Assembly: GCA_021018995.1 (NCBI GenBank)
Contig: CM037596.1
Coordinates: 8,197,501 to 8,261,500, forward strand
Origin: Chloranthus sessilifolius
Taxonomy: Eukaryota > Streptophyta > Magnoliopsida > Chloranthales > Chloranthaceae
Length of the DNA: 64,000 bases
Direction of reading: 5' to 3'
Made by a program: the position numbers and the translations under genes. This document shows, piece by piece, positions 1-12,060 of the stretch (position 1 is the first letter of the stretch; each line of letters begins with the position of its first letter). The notes under the pieces were generated by a model. The model did not search any database, was not told the origin of the DNA, and was given only the letters and a program-made list of their open reading frames with translations.

Positions 1-3000
1 TTCTATCCACTTAACTTGCATTAGTTTTCGGCGTTAAGCACATACACATGGCTTAGCGTATATGTTACCAAACATATAGCGTCCACAAGTCCAAAAATAA
101 AAATCCTTTGACCCAATATCTCATCATACCCTAACCTATCTAAAAAACCTGATTTGTCCCGTAAATTTTTTGGGCACGCTTATCGAGGTAATCGAAATCA
201 GGCAAAAAATATCTGAGATATTATAGTAATTATCTTTATATAATATTGTCGGACTATCTTTGATTACAGATAAATCATATTTATCTCGAATGTGTTGAAT
301 GATCGATCTTAATCAAATACATTCCTGACTTGCTTCATGACTTGTGATCTCGGAATGATTTGAATAAGTAGCAGCTAGTGTTTGCTTGACATATTTTCAT
401 GAGATAGTTGTATCATCGCATGTAAATATATATTTCGTTTGTAATCTACCTTTAGGTGGATCAAAGAGGTAACCTTCGTTTGCATATTCAACTAACTGCG
501 AATTTAATCCACTTGAATAAAATAACCTCATATCAGTTGTTCCGCGAAGGTAGCATAGAACATGTTTGACCTCATTACACTGCCTTTGAGTTGGCGCAGT
601 GTTGTATTTTGCTGGTAAGTTGACCGAACAGACTATATCAGGTCGGATATAATTTGAAAGATACATTAGAGCATTGATTGCACTAAGATATGATACTTCA
701 TGACCAAAGATTTCTTCATCCTTCTCTTGAGGGCGAAAATGGTTATTTTTTACATCAAGTGAACTTATAATCATTGGAGTGCTCAAAGAATGAGCTTTAT
801 CTATATAAAAGTATTTCGGGACCTTTTTTGTATATATTGATTGATGAACAAATATTTTATTTGAAAAAATATTTAATATATAAGCCCAAGCAAAATTTGG
901 TTTTCCTAAGGTCTTTCATCTCAAATTCATTCTTTAAATAAATAGCAATTTTTTAAAGCTCTTCTGGAGTTCTAATAAAATTTAAATCATCAATATATTC
1001 CGCAACAATAGTAAATCTAGATTCAGACTTTTTAATAAAAACGTATGGACAAATTAGATTATTCTCAAATCCTTCTTTCAATAAATATTTACTGAGGCGA
1101 TTGTATCACATGCACCCGGATTGCTTTAACATGTATAAAGATCTTTGAAGCTTGATAGAATAAATACTTTAAGATTTTAAATTATATGTTTCATGCATTT
1201 TATATCATTTAGAAATTTTCATGTATATATCATTATCTAGTGATCCATATAAATATGTGGTAACCACATACATTAAACGCATATCCAAACTTTTTGTGAC
1301 TACCAAGCTAATAAATTTTTTGAATATAATTGCATCCATTACTAGGAAATATGTTTTCTTCATAATCAATAGCAAGTCTCTGCGAGAAACCTTCTGTAAC
1401 AGGTTGTGTTTTATATCTTGCAATTTTATTATTCTCATTACACTTTTGTACAAATACACACTTGTATCCAATAGGCGTTACATCTTCAGGTGTTTAAACT
1501 ACAGGTCCAAATACTTCATGCTTTGCTAAGGAGTTCAATTCTGCCTGAATTGCCTCTTTCCACATTGGCCAATCATTTATACGCCAATATTATTCGACGA
1601 TTTGTCAATTTCATCATTACTTCTGATAATGTCAAAAATAACTTAAATTTAAAAACATTATCAATAATTATTTTATTTATTTCTAATATTTTTCCTGTAT
1701 TTATATAACTTATTGGGATCTCATTATTTTCATGTACTTGTTCCTATGGTATCAAATATCGGCCGATACCGATACGTATTGGCGATACGTATCAGTTTTT
1801 CGGTAAACTGATACATATCGGTGTCGATACGTATACGGTATCACCCAACTATTCAACGTTATTTTCTGTGGCTTGTGAGTGTGACTGTTGTCATGTGTAA
1901 TTTTCTATTCTTTTTGCATAATTTTTTATTTTTTTACAGATAATTATTATTGTGGCATGACTCATAACTCATGAGTACATGAAAGAAGGCATTGAAAGGA
2001 GTGCTTTACTATTTTTAACAGCAGGCTGCAAGCCTTGAAAGGATTTGTCATGTCAGTTCAGTCTTCAGTCGAATAAAATTGCAAGTTTTATATTTCCTTT
2101 ATAATTTTTTACATTTAAAATGCATTTGTAGATATAAATTGCAGAACACATGCATCGGATACGGTGCGTAGCCTTAAAATAGGCCGATACATATTGATAT
2201 CGGCCGATTTGTATCGGCCTTGGGCAAATTAATACCGGAGACCGATACCGATTACCTTGCTTGTTCCAATTCAGGGGATAACTCCTTAGGAGATTCTTCT
2301 TCAGGAGACTCTTTTCAGGAGAATATTATGTAGAAAGTTTGGATGGATCAAATATTTATGTTGCATGTTCTGTGGGTATGACCTCTTCAAGAGAATCGAT
2401 TTCATTTGCTTGTACTTTTCTTTTTTAGGAAATCTTATCCTTTGCATCAATAGGTCTTCCACGTTTCAGAAGTATTTTAGATTCATTCACTATTACGAGA
2501 CTTTACTATTTTCTTATCATTAGTAAATGCATCTAGTAATTAATTTAAAATACTTTGCAAGTGAATTATCTTCTGAAAATTTTATTAAGCATACTGGCAA
2601 CACTAGTTTTTATATAAAACTTGATTGATCAATTCTCAAATAGAGCGATCGTATTATTTAAGCAATTTTCAATGCTTGTCTCAAGTCTAAATTGATCGAT
2701 CAATTGCCTATAGTTGATCCATCGAGAATTATATTAAAAAATTGTGCTCGTATTTAAATTATTTGGGTAAGAATTCTAGTAAAAGCAACATTACGAATGG
2801 AAGTGAGAGAAATATGTGACCATGTATTTGATGCATCAATAACACCATAAAATATTTAAATGGCCCACATGGTGGACGTACTGGTCCACATATATCCCCA
2901 TGAATTTATTATAAAAATATTAGAGATTATATAATTACTTTAGAAGATGATGGTTCTACAAATAGTTTACATTGTGAACAAGTGACACAAATACTCACTT

Positions 3001-3500
3001 GGTAAAAGAATCTTTTGATTCTTTAAAGGATATCCATGTGAGTTTTCAATTATTCGATATATCCTAATTGTTCTCGGATGTCCAAGACGAGCATGGCAAA
3101 TCATAAAGACCTTTAGATCAGAACACTTCTGGTGTATTATGTGTGATTCAATTATTCTCATGGTCATATAATATAGTCTAGAAAAGAAAAAAGATATTTT
3201 TTCTAATATAAGCTTCCAGCCTAAATTTATTGAAGTAATATAAAGATATTTCTTACTATCTTCATTTGTGATTTAAACATGATGACCATTGCAATAAATA
3301 TCTTTAAAATTAAGTAAATTTTTCAAGAGTTGAAAGAATATAAAGCATTATGAAAAATTATAAGAATACAAAACATCAAGAATATTTTTAAACTAAGATA
3401 CAAAGCATCATCAATATAAATTTTATTCCTCTTGGTAATATGATAATCGTTCCTCCATATCTTTCAATTAATTTCAATTAACCCGATATGGTATTGACAT
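1..3500 (-). mobile_element. Ty1/copia retrotransposon remnant
   Basis: Scattered minus-strand stretches match Copia polyprotein. Around 0.4-0.8 kb there is the segment between reverse transcriptase and RNase H (words such as LSAINALMYL, RPDIVCSVNLPA and HVLCYLRGTTDMRLFYSS). Around 3.0-3.2 kb there is the segment before integrase (ARLGHPRTIRIYRIIENSHG). The order, pol end at the left and integrase side at the right, fits one element read leftwards whose 3' part lies beyond the window start. It is an old, heavily broken fossil with many breaks and no LTR pair visible. A hAT-type miniature element at 1745-2259 was inserted into it later. The exact ends are not visible. Confidence 0.8.
1745..2259. 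mobile_element. hAT-type miniature element, GATACGTATC-rich
   Basis: This 515-bp segment is flanked by the 8-bp direct repeat CTTGTTCC at 1737-1744 and 2260-2267, the target-duplication length of hAT elements. Its ends are imperfect inverted repeats (TATGGTATCAAATATCGG against CAAGGTAATCGGTATCGG, 11 of 18). Both flanks are rich in the palindromic words CGATACGTATCG and ATCGGCCGATACC. It has no coding capacity, so it is non-autonomous. It interrupts the Copia remnant and is therefore younger. Related copies lie at 21279-21507 and about 22189-22430. Confidence 0.75.
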
Positions 3501-4480
3501 TGCCTTTATTTAATATCAAAATATTAAAAATATTTATTATTTTTTTTTAAGAATTGTTTGAGTTGTACAATTATTTACTAGAATTGTGTAGAGGGGTAAT
3601 TTAATTTAAAAAGGATAAATACGGTATTTAGGCTATTCTTTAACTGCTGATTAACCATTTAAAGTTGTATCTATTAAAGAGGGTGTTTTATAAACACCAA
3701 AATGCTAACTAGGGGGTTTAACGTAAATAGCTATAATTGGGAGGGTTATTTATAATATCAGCATAACTCAAGGGGGTATTTGTAAAAAACCCTTTTAATT
3801 TGATGCCGATACATGCACATGCCCTATCAAACCCCCATACAACACAACTTCCCATCTTGGGTCACCTCCATAGTTTTTAGATTTGAATGCTCTCTTCTAT
3901 CGTTGTTGAACACACAACAATCCACCTTGAAGTCAACAAGGCTATCAATCATATACCCTGATCTGTAGGGCACAAAAACACTCAACTCACTTGAGTAAAC
4001 AAAAGAAGCTGTTGAAGAAGAAAGGAACCCTTTTGAATAAAATCATTTTTACAAATCCGAAAATTTCAAAAGGAAGAAGGTGATTTTAGGGTTTTTTCTC
4101 AAGAGATGAAGGAAGCTTTTCTTAGCTTGCTCAACCTTCCCTCAACTTTTCAAAACCTTTTAATCAAAACCCTAAAACCCTCAAAAAGACTATTCACCAG
4201 AAAAGTCGAAAAAGCCTCTTTTTCACAAAAGACCAAGAGAGATGTTGACTGTCTTGAGGAACCACATCGAGCTGTGATTCAAGTGACAACGAGTTGTAGT
4301 CATAGCTTGTTGTGCATGCCACAATAGCTCGCTATGACCAATATCATAGCTCATTGTGATCACAGAGTCAGCCCACAGCAGCAGCTCGCTGTGAACATCA
4401 CTGCTGGTCATTTAAAAAGCATTTTTAAAAGAGGACTTTTAAGAGATAAGCAGCCAGGTCAAGGATGTGTGACTGATAAC
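3500..4480. other. AT-rich spacer, possible old LTR-element leader
   Basis: No gene is recognisable. The stretch 4230-4410 repeats the words AGCTCGCTGTG and AGCTCATTGTGAT in alternation, a pattern often seen in noncoding parts of Copia elements, and it lies on the 5' side of the minus-strand Copia remnant. Assignment to that element is only inference. Confidence 0.25.
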
Positions 4481-4539
4481 CTTGACTAATCAAGGCCGGA
4501 CCCATTCATTTTGGCACACGCATTTCCGAAGGGAGATCT

Positions 4540-7045
4540 ACATGATTTTTCGAGTAGAATGCGATAAACAGGATCCAATACCAACATCACTTTCATATGT
4601 TAATTACACATCTCTTGTTTTCCTTGATCTCTCCGAGAATCATTTCAACTCTGCAATTCTTGATTGGATATTCAATCTACCCTTTCGCATCTTGATCCCC
4701 GTTCTAACAAGTTCCGAGGTCCGATTTCTCGTGCTTTCGAGAAGATGACTTCTCTTTCTTTTCTTGACCTAAGCTCTAATGAATTGCAAAGTGTGATGTG
4801 AAGATCCATGGGTGGTCTCTGCAACTTGCACATGTTAGACTTTTCAGCTAACAAGATTAGCGGAGAGATGTAGGGAATCATACAAAGTTTGTCTGGATGT
4901 TTTAGGAAAATCATAGAGCATTTGGATTTGAATTCCAATCAACTCAATGGGTCTTTGCCAAATGAGTTAGGGGATTTGAAAATTTTGAAGTATCTTGATT
5001 TCTCATATAACTCTGAGTGAATTAAAACTTAAAAGAAATAAATTAAATGACTTGATTCCTACATCTCTTGGGAAATTGACGTCTTTGCTTACGTTAGTTC
5101 TTACGAGCATCGAATTCAGTGGTCTCATTCCCGGCTCTCTGGGAAGTTTGTCGTCGTTGTTTACATTAGATCTAAGTAATAATCAATTCAATGGTCCAAT
5201 TCCTAGTTCACTTGGAAGATTGTCATCTCTAACTCTATTAGATCTAAATAATAATCAATTCAGTAGTTCAATTCCTAGTTCACTTGGAAGATTGTCATCT
5301 CTAACTCTATTAGATCTAAATAATAATCAATTCAGTAGTCCAATTCCTAGTTCACTTGGAAGATTGTCTTCTTTGACTTAGATCTTAGCAAGTCTAAATT
5401 GAATGAGAGTGTTCGAGAATCTCTTGGACAACTTTCAAGCCTCTATGATTTGGATATCTCGTCAAATAATTCTTTAGAGGGTGTCATAGCTGAAGCTCAT
5501 TTTGCAATTCTCCTAATGTTATCCTCATTAGACATTTCTTTGAACTCCTTGGTTTTGAAAGTGAAATCTGATTGGGTTCCTTCTTTTCAACTCTATACGA
5601 TCGGAATGAGTTCCATCCAAGTGGGGCCTGAATTTCCTACTTGGCTGTGAATTTAAGAAGAATATTACAAGTTGAATTTGTCTAATGCAAGTATTTCAGG
5701 TGATATTCCAAGTTGGATTTGGAATCAGTCCTTGAATTTGGATCTCTCTAACAATGAATAACTCAATGGCAAGATTCCGGATTTATCGAATCATTCTCAT
5801 CTTGGTTCACTTTTTATGGGTTCTAACCATTTTTATGGTCCGCTGCCACAAATGCCTCCTAGCATCCAATCATTGGATCTCTCCAACAACAAATTTTCAG
5901 GATCCCTTAAACTTTGTCAATATGTGAATTTGAAATTTTGATGCTTCCCGATCACTCTATAAATAACTTATCAGAGAACTCCCTCGATGTCGGAATCATT
6001 CAAAAGAGATTATTATCATTGATTTATCAAACAACAATCTATTTGGGGCCATTCCTAGTTGGATTTGTTCAATGCCTAAACTCAAATCATTGCACTTGAG
6101 CAACAATAATTTCTCTCAGGAAATTCCTTTGTGCTTGGGAAATTGTGCAAGCTTGATTACGCCTCGATCTTGGTAGAAATGGATTCTCTGGAAGAATACC
6201 AGCATGGATTGGAGAAAATCTATCACATCTTAGAATTCTTCGACTACATTCAAATATGTTACAAGGTGACATTCCTCAACAACTATGTCATCTTACTAAA
6301 CTCCGAGTTTTGGACCCATGCCGCTAACAATCTATCAGGTATTGTGCCATGGTGTTAATTAAGGTAATTTATCTAAAATGGTTACCCAGAGGATGAACGA
6401 CGATGCGTTGAATCTAGATGACAATTTTGCGAGATTTGACAATTATGAAGAAAGCATTTCATTGCTAGTAAAACGTGTCGAACACAAATATAGCAAGAGC
6501 GTTGCACTTGATACGACTATAAACCTGTCCAACAATAAACTATATGGAGAAATCCCTCAAAAATTAACAACTCTTATTGGATTGCGGATGTTGAATTTGT
6601 GGGTAAATGAATTGGAAGGAAAGATCCCAGGAAATATCAGCAATTTGCAGCAGTTGGAATCTATTGATTTTTGTAGAAACCATCTTTCTGGTGCAATTCC
6701 TCCAAGCATGTCCTCTATAACTTTCTTAAGTTACTTGAACCTTTCATACGACAAGTTGTCAGGAAAAATTCCTTCAGGCAACCAACTTCAAACTTTCAAT
6801 GATCCATCTACATATATTGGCAACACTGAACTTTGCAGGCCTCCGCTTAACAACAAATGCCCAAATGATGAAACATCTAAAGATCCAACACCTGGCAGCC
6901 ACAAAGATGATGGAGCCGCCGAAGAAGTTGACGAAGGGTCAAAATTATTTTGGTTCTATATTAGCATGGTATTAGGATTTGTTGGAGGGTTTTGAGAAAT
7001 TTGGGGATTCTTGTTGTTCAACAAGTCTTGAGATGGTCGAATTGG
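4540..7045 (+). pseudogene. LRR receptor-like protein (RLP) pseudogene
   Basis: Translation gives a chain of plant extracellular leucine-rich repeats (LxxLDLSxNxFxGxIPxSLG type), spread over several frames and broken by many stops and frameshifts. Readable blocks lie at about 4590-4990, 4995-5380, 5399-5650, 5690-5930 and 6378-6995. The last block has the usual end of the family: two to three LRRs, the capping words SGKIPSGNQLQTF and GNTELCRPPL, an acidic juxtamembrane stretch (DDGAAEEVDEGSKLFWFYIS) and the start of a membrane helix (MVLGFVGGF). A stop follows and no kinase domain is seen, so the ancestor was an RLP of the EIX/Cf-like kind rather than a receptor kinase. The family binds ligands at the cell surface in defence or development. 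No signal peptide is seen at the left end, so the 5' part is lost or unrecognisable. Confidence 0.85.
5197..5368 (+). repeat. Near-identical 72-bp tandem LRR units
   Basis: The word CAATTCCTAGTTCACTTGGA recurs at 5197, 5269 and 5341, exactly 72 bp apart. Each 72-bp unit encodes one 24-residue LRR (SSLGRLSSLTLLDLNNNQFS). Units one and two are almost identical at the nucleotide level and the third is complete for only its first part. Older LRRs on both sides of this block differ far more from one another, so this is a recent unequal-crossover expansion inside the (pseudo)gene. Confidence 0.9.
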
Positions 7046-7501
7046 TCTAAGGTTCCAAATTAAGGTTCGATCTCAAAAGGGGTTTAAATCCAGGGAACTT
7101 TAGAAAACAATGCCTCAAAAACAAACTTTTTAGTGATGTGCTTTCACGAATTTTGGAACTTCAAAAATCGTGAAAGTGCTGTTTAAAAAATATAATTAAA
7201 AAATAGTGCTTCTACAATTTTTTGAAGTTCTAAAATCCGTGAAAGTACCTTTTTTCTAAAACGTTTGAGGTCGAATCCTTTTTGCTAAAAGGTTTGTTTT
7301 TGAAGCATGTTTCTCTAATTATCCCTAAATCGAGTTCTCAACAAAATATTTTTACTATCGAAAAAAGAAAGATATTGAACTGTATTGACCCTCGACCGAT
7401 ATTTTTAGTATGTTTTATAAACAAAAAATAAGAAAGTTCTTTTAATTAAGAAAAAATTAATATTAATCAAATGACATTTCCAATATTAAACAGATAAACT
7501 T
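7046..7501. other. AT-rich spacer without recognised features
   Basis: This stretch lies 3' of the RLP relic. It contains two diverged copies of a short word around 7140-7250 (TTCACGAATTTTGGAACTTC, then TTCTACAATTTTTTGAAGTT). I see no gene and no element ends here. Confidence 0.4.
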
Positions 7502-7676
7502 AAGGTTGTGCATTTTTTGTACTGAACCGACCAAACCGATCGAGTTTGGTCTGATTTGGACGGGTATCGGTTTGGGTTTGGTTTGGAAAAAAGGAAAATT
7601 GAAAAGTTTGGTTTGGTTTCGGTTCCAACCCTCCCCAAGCCAAAACCGACCGAAGCGAACTGAATATAGTCTGGAA

Positions 7677-7709
<33 letters not shown>

Positions 7710-7952
7710 CGGGAGTTTTGATTAATTTTATAGGGCATTTAAGTAAATTACATATTTTTATATAAAACTCCACCCTTGTCTTTAGCCTATTCCTAAACCC
7801 TAAAGTGGTAAAGTAGAACTTATAGGAGTTGAGAAAATTTTGATGTGCAAGTAGAACTTATGGGAAAATCGAAACCGACTGAACCAACCCAAATCGAATC
7901 AAATCGGGTTGGTTTGGTCCAAAATCAATCAAACCGAACTGAATAGACCCCT
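7502..7952. mobile_element. CGGTT-rich inverted-repeat element, copy 1
   Basis: The left end (AAGGTTGTGCATTTTTTG) and right end (reading inwards AGGGGTCTATTCAGTTCGG) match the two ends of the copy at 54504-55292, which lies in reverse orientation. The body has CGGTTTGGTTCGGTT-like runs at both sides, a (TA)n tract (about 7678-7707) and a middle stretch around 7740-7860 that is shared with the other copy (CCTTGTCTTTAGCCTATTCC). Flanking 10-mers AGATAAACTT and AGATATGCTT agree at 8 of 10 bases and may be an aged target duplication. A 9-11 bp duplication would fit a Mutator-like non-autonomous element. No coding capacity is seen. Confidence 0.65.
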
Positions 7953-8097
7953 AGATATGCTTATCAGTTCTATGGCCAATATGATATCAAATTTGACTAA
8001 TATAGGCCGATATTGTATACCATATTGTATACCTTAACATCGGCTCGGGTCAGGTACATATATCTAAGTATCTCCTACTAACATCTACTCGGGTCAA

Positions 8098-8172
<75 letters not shown>

Positions 8173-8691
8173 ACGAATTTAAAATCATGCTCTCACCTCC
8201 TATCCTCTTAACTTTTCTCTCCACAATTGCTTCTCATAACTAATAAAATGTAACGTACGACGATAACGAGGCAATGGCTGATGGCATACGATCAATAGAT
8301 CAACTCATTATTGTCAGTCGTGCAACATAGTGACAAATTCCGATGGAATGTGTCGAAAATTGTCGAAATAGGATCAGATGATACTTTTGGCAAAATTTTA
8401 ATGATTTTGTCAAAATTTTTACATTTTGATTAATTTTAATGAAATTAACAAAATTTTATTAGTTATGGAATTTTTCACTACGCTATTAAGAAGTGAAGCA
8501 GACCGTGAGCCACACAGAGTCTGGAGAGAATAAAGTCCGTGCACTTCCAAATATATGCATATTGGTTGACCTATTGGGTTAGGGAGGGTTACCAAGTTTT
8601 TCATTCCGTCACATATTCTTCTAGCTGTAGCTTTCTTCTTGCGAAAACTTTCTTCTTGCGAAACCTAAACCCCCTCTCGATCACCCTCTTC
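7953..8691. other. Homoserine kinase upstream region with (TA)n tract
   Basis: A 66-bp uninterrupted (TA)n tract lies at 8098-8165. Around 7975-8040 are faint GATAC/ATATCGGCC words like those of the hAT-type miniature family. Then comes AT-rich DNA up to the kinase start codon. No TATA box or other promoter element can be singled out with confidence. The frame stays open from 8539, but the residues before 8692 do not look like kinase or transit peptide. Confidence 0.45.
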
Positions 8692-9819
8692 ATGTCAATT
8701 TGTAAAGAATCGCTTCTAAAACCCACCTCGATCCCCAAATGCAATCTCCACCGTTCAAACTTTGGCCCCTCTTGCTCCCAGTCCGTCAGATGCAGCTCCC
8801 AGCCTCTAAAAATCCCGATTAAGAAACTCTTGAGATCTGAACCGGAACCAATCTTTGCGTCCGTCAAATCCTTCTCTCCGGCCACAGTAGCAAACCTCGG
8901 CCCGGGTTTCGATTTCCTCGGCTGTGCCGTCGACGGCATCGGCGACACCGTCACCTTATGCGTAGATCCTGACGTAAACCCTGGAGAAATCGCAATTACT
9001 TCGATCGAAGGTGGCGGCGGCGTCGAAAAGAAGCTCAGCCTCAACCCACTATGGAACTGCGCCGGGATTTCTGCCATCGCCGTAATGAGAATGCTCGGTA
9101 TCCGTTCGATCGGCCTCTCGATGTCCCTTGAGAAAGGTCTGCCATTGGGCAGCGGCCTCGGCTCAAGCGCCGCCAGTGCTGCGGCTGCGGCAGTCGCTGT
9201 TAATGCGATGTTCGGATCGAAACTCGCCCTATCGGATCTCGTTAATGCCGGCCTCAAATCGGAGGCCAAGGTCAGCGGGTACCACGCCGACAACATTGCA
9301 CCTGCTATCATGGGTGGTTTCGTTCTGATCCGGTGTTACGATCCCTTACATATAATACCGCTGAGATTTCCGACTGAAAAGGAGCTATTTTTCGTGATGG
9401 TGACTCCCGAATTCGAGGCGCCAACGAAGAAGATGAGGGCGGTGTTGCCGTTAGAGATCGGATTGAAGGACCACGTGTCCAATTGTAGCCAGGCTGCGGC
9501 ATTGGTGGTGTCGATTCTTCAAGGGGATGCGAGAGTTCTCGGTTCGGCATTATCATCGGATGGGATTGTGGAGCCGGCCAGAATCAAATTGATTCCGGGG
9601 ATGGAAGGAGTGAAGATGGCAGCATTGGCGGCTGGGGCATTTGGGTGTACGATCAGTGGCGCAGGGCCCACTGCGGTTGCGATCATAGATAATGAGGAGA
9701 AAGGGAAGGAGATTGGGGAATGTATGGTGGAGGCTTTTCTCAAAAAGGGGGGTTTGAAGGCTTCGGCCATGGTCACAACTCTCGATAGAGTTGGTGCTAG
9801 AGTCATTAGCAGCACTTGA
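8692..9819 (+). CDS. HSK: Homoserine kinase, plastid type
   Basis: A single uninterrupted frame gives 375 residues plus stop, close to the usual length of plant homoserine kinase (about 370). The enzyme phosphorylates L-homoserine with ATP to O-phosphohomoserine, the branch-point substrate for threonine and methionine synthesis in plastids. GHMP-kinase motifs are intact and in order: SPATVANLGPGFDFLG at about residues 62-77, the ATP loop PLGSGLGSSAASAAAA at about 151, and the C-terminal AAGAFGCTISGAGPT ending near 327. Residues 1-55 are rich in Ser, Arg and Lys and poor in acids, as in a chloroplast transit peptide. I chose the Met at 8692 although the frame is open from 8539, because it gives the family length and a plausible transit peptide. 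Lack of introns agrees with the Arabidopsis gene. The coding part is GC-rich against AT-rich surroundings. A decayed duplicate lies at 43028-44940. Confidence 0.95.
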   Translation: MSICKESLLKPTSIPKCNLHRSNFGPSCSQSVRCSSQPLKIPIKKLLRSEPEPIFASVKSFSPATVANLGPGFDFLGCAVDGIGDTVTLCVDPDVNPGEIAITSIEGGGGVEKKLSLNPLWNCAGISAIAVMRMLGIRSIGLSMSLEKGLPLGSGLGSSAASAAAAAVAVNAMFGSKLALSDLVNAGLKSEAKVSGYHADNIAPAIMGGFVLIRCYDPLHIIPLRFPTEKELFFVMVTPEFEAPTKKMRAVLPLEIGLKDHVSNCSQAAALVVSILQGDARVLGSALSSDGIVEPARIKLIPGMEGVKMAALAAGAFGCTISGAGPTAVAIIDNEEKGKEIGECMVEAFLKKGGLKASAMVTTLDRVGARVISST

Positions 9820-10237
9820 AAACAATGTATGAGTTTTTTTTGCATAATGTATGAGTTTTTTTTGCGGTTTAAATTAAATAGGGAAGGAAATAGTTTGCAC
9901 TCCGCATTTAGTCTGTGTAAGATCAGTTAAACACCAAGAGAGCAGGTCCCTTTTGCCTTTTAGTTACAGTTCGTTGTTTATTGTTCGTATATGCAATTTT
10001 GATAATTTTAGGGTTTTATTTTCTCCCCTATATGATGTATTGCAATGTTGAAATGATATTGTTAGTTCTGATAAACATTTATCACATTTTCAAGTCATCC
10101 AATTTTTATTTCTTGGATTAGCTTTTGCTAAATCAGTTTGTAATATGTTTTTTTTTTTTGTAGTAAGAAGTCAATAGGTTACACTAATTAAATCGTCGGT
10201 AAAATATTCAAATGGATAACTAGGAGCTGAATCAATC
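9820..10237 (+). other. Homoserine kinase 3' flank, duplicated segment end
   Basis: This 3' flank is repeated, with a gap, after the kinase pseudogene (44706-44940). Shared words run from the stop codon (AAAACAATGTATGAGTTTTT) to AACTAGGAGCTGAATCAATC at the right edge. The shared region therefore defines the 3' end of the duplicated block at about 10237. It probably holds the 3' UTR, though I cannot point to the poly(A) site. Confidence 0.7.
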
Positions 10238-11850
10238 AGATAAAAGAAATTGGAAGATTGGTTATGAAGATTTCTTTAGTCGATGAGGTTTTTTTTTTAA
10301 AAATTGATAAGAAAGTGTTCAAAGCACATGACATTGACCATGGATTCCAAAGCAATGCTACTCCTGGTGGGGCTCCTCATCTCTCTCTACTTTAATAGGC
10401 CTCTCTGATTTGAAATCTGTACCAAGAACAAAGCAATGCTACTCCTGCTGCTGCTGATACTGCTTAGATAGATCAGTAAGGTTCTGCAACTGCAACTGAG
10501 AGAAACTGTTTTGAAGAACAGAGCAATTCCTCTGTTTTGATTGAGCAAGTGAGCTCATTCTAAGTGGTGTAAATGGCCATGGATTCTCTAGAGATGAATT
10601 GCGTATGTTCCTCACACTGCCTCTGGTTCAATTCTGTGCCAACTCTAATTGTAGGGCCTGGATTTGGATTTAGATTTAGATTTTGATTTAGATTTTGATT
10701 TTGATTTAGATTTGTATTCGGGTTTTTGCTATTATCGATCCGGATAGAAATAGATTCAGGAATATACTTATAGGTTTAGATTTGGTAGTGTGTGTGTGCC
10801 TTAATCTTGGATTTAGAGGTTGATTTGGAGGTAGGTAGAGGTTTCGCTGGGTTCTTGGATCGTCCTTGGGAATATAAGTTGCATTGGAATTTTAGGTTGA
10901 TTTGGTAGTTTTGTGATTTAATTTCTCTCTCCAAGAGAATGAGTTGATCGATTTGGATGCAAATATTCGCTTTTTTTATTGGAAACGAATCACAAATCAC
11001 AAGATTTAGCTGAATTGGTAGTGGTATAAAGCTTTAAATAGTAGGTTCTGTGTTTCGAATTATCTGATTGTTCTGCAATCATCATTGTGGACGATCGTTG
11101 GATTTGGTGAATCTGGATTGTTAAAATTATAGTGTTTGATCTGGAGTACGTTTGAAGATTTTGCCTCTTGATCTGAAAATTGGCAGTTTGATTCCAAAAC
11201 TAGCCGAACCAATTTCCGATATCGTGATTGAAATATTATTTGGAGAGATGAGGGAGATGGAAGGGAGAAACCCTTTGTTTTGGGGGGACAATGATTGGAG
11301 GGTCATTGGGTCAAGCACATGGAGTTATGGATCACTGCAACAACTGATTAAGAACAGTGTTTTATTGCCGATTCAGACGTCGTCTGTTATCCTACTCAAG
11401 CCCTCGAAGATACTCCGGCCAAATCCACGAGAATGGGAGAAGTTTCTTTCATGGTTCTGCAGAATCGTTGGCCGGAGGAAGATTGGAATGCTTCTCTTGG
11501 TGCTCATATCTGGCTTCGTTCTCATGTCAGTTTTATCGACCTTTACTAAAGGTTTGCTTTTAGCTCGTTTATGTTGGTGTTCATATATGATATGCATTGC
11601 GTGCTTTTTGGCTACCTGATGGTTCTAATATTATGTTTGAAGCTTGTCTAGTGTTTCCATCAAAGTTTGAAATTTCAAACTTCATTTGGGTACTGATTAG
11701 ACAGATTTGAGGATCGACTAAACCAGGTTTTTGAAAAACTTATTGGGCTTCCTAACAAGGATTAAAATCTAAATATCACCATATGCTGATGCCGTTACAT
11801 ATTGTTTCCATATTGCCAGTACATACTTTGTATGGGCGATACCAAAAACC
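10238..11850. other. Spacer with possible unidentified exon fragments
   Basis: No gene is recognised. Part of 10390-10590 read on the minus strand gives a Gln-rich stretch (QNSFSQLQLQNLTDLSKQYQ) that could be a relic of a transcription-factor middle region, but it ends in a stop and is short. 10660-10720 is a low-complexity GATTTA/GATTTT run. 11152-11619 (+) is open for 155 codons, and a second frame of 11355-11540 gives a protein-like segment (VSFMVLQNRWPEEDWNASLG). Neither matches a family I know, so no coding claim is made. Confidence 0.35.
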
Positions 11851-12060
11851 TCAAGGGGTTTGGCGTGATGGTCAGGTACCTTCCTCAGGAAGTGGGAAAC
11901 CTGAGTTCGAATATCCTCCTTGAGACCACCCTAGGGATTTATATCCCATGCTGACCTGGCACGTGCTAACTTGCTGTGCGCACATGCCCCTAGGATTAGT
12001 TGGGTACTCTAGAGGCCCAGAAAAAGAGGTCTCTGGTGATACCAGAGACGATAAGTTTGT
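11850..12060 (+). mobile_element. Putative tRNA-derived SINE
   Basis: Two RNA polymerase III promoter boxes are present in the right order and spacing. An A-box-like TGGCGTGATGG lies at 11861-11871 and a B-box-like GTTCGAATA at 11905-11913, about 34 bp between them, as in the tRNA-like head of plant SINEs. The sequence between (TCAGGTACCTTCCTCAGGAA) can be read as a decayed tRNA arm. The 3' end and any poly(A) or target duplication are not clear, so the right boundary is a guess. Confidence 0.45.

Noticed and set aside
7463-7773. Frames rich in Tyr-Ile repeats
   Set aside because: They are translations of the (TA)n tract within a non-coding element. The same holds for frames at 12.8, 36.4, 45.9, 46.6, 52.7 and 55.1 kb.
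8601-9311. 236-codon open frame antisense to homoserine kinase
   Set aside because: It lies wholly inside the GC-rich kinase gene on the other strand and has no family features. It is a shadow of codon use.
11152-11619. 155-codon frame with a hydrophobic stretch
   Set aside because: No family match, and a second frame over the same bases looks equally protein-like. Kept only as an unassigned note.
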